Of a stretch of 6,034 nt of DNA, positions 5,423 through 6,034 are shown one piece after another. The position numbers and the translations under genes are program-made. The notes under the pieces were generated by a model, which had not been told where the DNA came from, made no database searches, and saw only the letters and a list, made by a program, of their open reading frames with translations. This stretch comes from Akkermansia muciniphila (GTDB taxonomy: Bacteria > Verrucomicrobiota > Verrucomicrobiia > Limisphaerales > SXTU01). The DNA lies in NCBI GenBank assembly GCA_945872195.1, contig CAMBZO010000176.1, forward strand, positions 1-6,034, in the 5' to 3' direction. Position 1 is the stretch's first letter; each line of letters starts with the position of its first letter.

Positions 5423-6034
5423 TCAACGATGGGACCAGCCGAAGCGGCCCGCGCGGTCGCCCTGGTTCAAGAACGGCCAATAGACAAAGGCGGATTTGCC
5501 GATGACGTTCCCCTCCGCGAAGTCGCCCCAGGCGCGTGAATCGAGACTGTTCATGGTGTTGTCACCCATGACGATGTAGTGGTTGGGACGGACGTGGAAT
5601 TCCTGCCGGCCGTCGCTGAAGAGCGGGGCCAGACCGGATTTCGCGTTCAACCCCGCGACGAGTTCGTTCACATGCCCTGAGAACTTGCTGTCGTCTGGCG
5701 GTCCCGTGAGATGATAGACGTTCTCGAAACGCGGCGCGCTGGCGTCAAGGCGCTGGCCATTGATGCGCAAGTGCCGGTCATCGCCGACGCGGACCCGCTC
5801 ATCGCCCAGCGCGACCATGCGTTTGATGTAGAACTGATCCTGCGGCAGGCTGCGGATGCCCTTGGTCTCGAAGACGATGATTTCGCCGCGCTCGGGGCGG
5901 CGAAAGTTGTAAGCCAATCGGTCCACGAACAAGTGGTCGCCGCTGATGACCTTGAGCTTGAGGATGTCCTCGCCTTTGCGGAACCGCTGGCCGGGATAAA
6001 GCCCCGAACGATGCACACTCCCGCCGAACAACTG
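5423..6034 (-). CDS. lepB: Signal peptidase I, C-terminal part (partial, 5' end outside the window)
   Basis: The frame is open to the window edge; 203 codons plus the stop are seen. Counting from the Met at 6031, FYIKRMVALGDE (67-78) contains the catalytic lysine K70 of the Ser/Lys dyad, preceded by the strand RPERGEIIVFE (45-55). The late conserved box is GDNTMNSLDSRAWGD (156-170), followed by NVIGKSAFVYWPF (175-187). The enzyme is membrane-anchored and removes signal peptides from Sec- and Tat-exported proteins on the periplasmic side. The catalytic serine and N-terminal membrane helices must lie beyond position 6034. The segment RKGEDILKLKVISGDHLFVDR shows that a long insertion precedes the GDHLFVDR strand, where most bacteria have a short link after the serine motif. 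I associate this arrangement with Verrucomicrobiota. The gene converges on the LarA homologue with 43 bases between their stops. Confidence 0.96.
   Translation of the reverse strand, partial: QLFGGSVHRSGLYPGQRFRKGEDILKLKVISGDHLFVDRLAYNFRRPERGEIIVFETKGIRSLPQDQFYIKRMVALGDERVRVGDDRHLRINGQRLDASAPRFENVYHLTGPPDDSKFSGHVNELVAGLNAKSGLAPLFSDGRQEFHVRPNHYIVMGDNTMNSLDSRAWGDFAEGNVIGKSAFVYWPFLNQGDRAGRFGWSHR

Overview
The window is GC-rich bacterial DNA, densely coded on both strands. It most likely comes from the Verrucomicrobiota, probably a Limisphaerales/Pedosphaera-like lineage. The clues are a prepilin-type protein with the GFTLIELLVVIAIIAIL leader typical of the very large pilin-like families of that phylum, a signal peptidase I with a long inserted segment ending in GEDILKLKVISGDHLFVDR, the C-terminal remnant of a DUF1501 protein, and an almost complete lack of Shine-Dalgarno sequences. 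The assignment comes from recognising families by eye, not from a search.

Layout from left to right. (1) Positions 1-449, minus strand: yajC followed by the first 15 codons of secD, the usual YajC-SecD(F) export accessory operon. (2) Positions 450-803: no intact gene. This stretch holds the probable yajC promoter and, on the plus strand, a decayed 3' end of a DUF1501 gene. (3) Positions 804-1538, minus: a pilin-like secreted or surface protein. (4) Positions 1585-3105, minus: a fused uroporphyrinogen-III C-methyltransferase / uroporphyrinogen-III synthase (CobA-HemD), tetrapyrrole and siroheme enzymes in one chain. The pilin gene follows it by 46 bp and may share its transcript. (5) Positions 3106-3247: a divergent intergenic region. 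(6) Positions 3248-5379, plus: a two-gene unit of an SDR closely resembling SDR-type D-mannonate oxidoreductase (UxuB/YjmF) and a LarA-family, nickel-pincer-dependent racemase/epimerase homologue. (7) Positions 5423-6034, minus: the C-terminal part of signal peptidase I (lepB), convergent with the LarA homologue.

The most interesting part is the SDR-LarA pair. The SDR should interconvert D-fructuronate and D-mannonate. D-mannonate and D-gluconate are C2 epimers, and C2 epimerisation of a 2-hydroxyacid is the chemistry of LarA-family enzymes. The pair may therefore be a compact route joining hexuronate breakdown to gluconate, bypassing or supplementing mannonate dehydratase. That step is inference. 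The rest of the window is export (YajC, SecD, LepB, pilin) and tetrapyrrole housekeeping. Nothing in it looks like a mobile element, CRISPR array or RNA gene.
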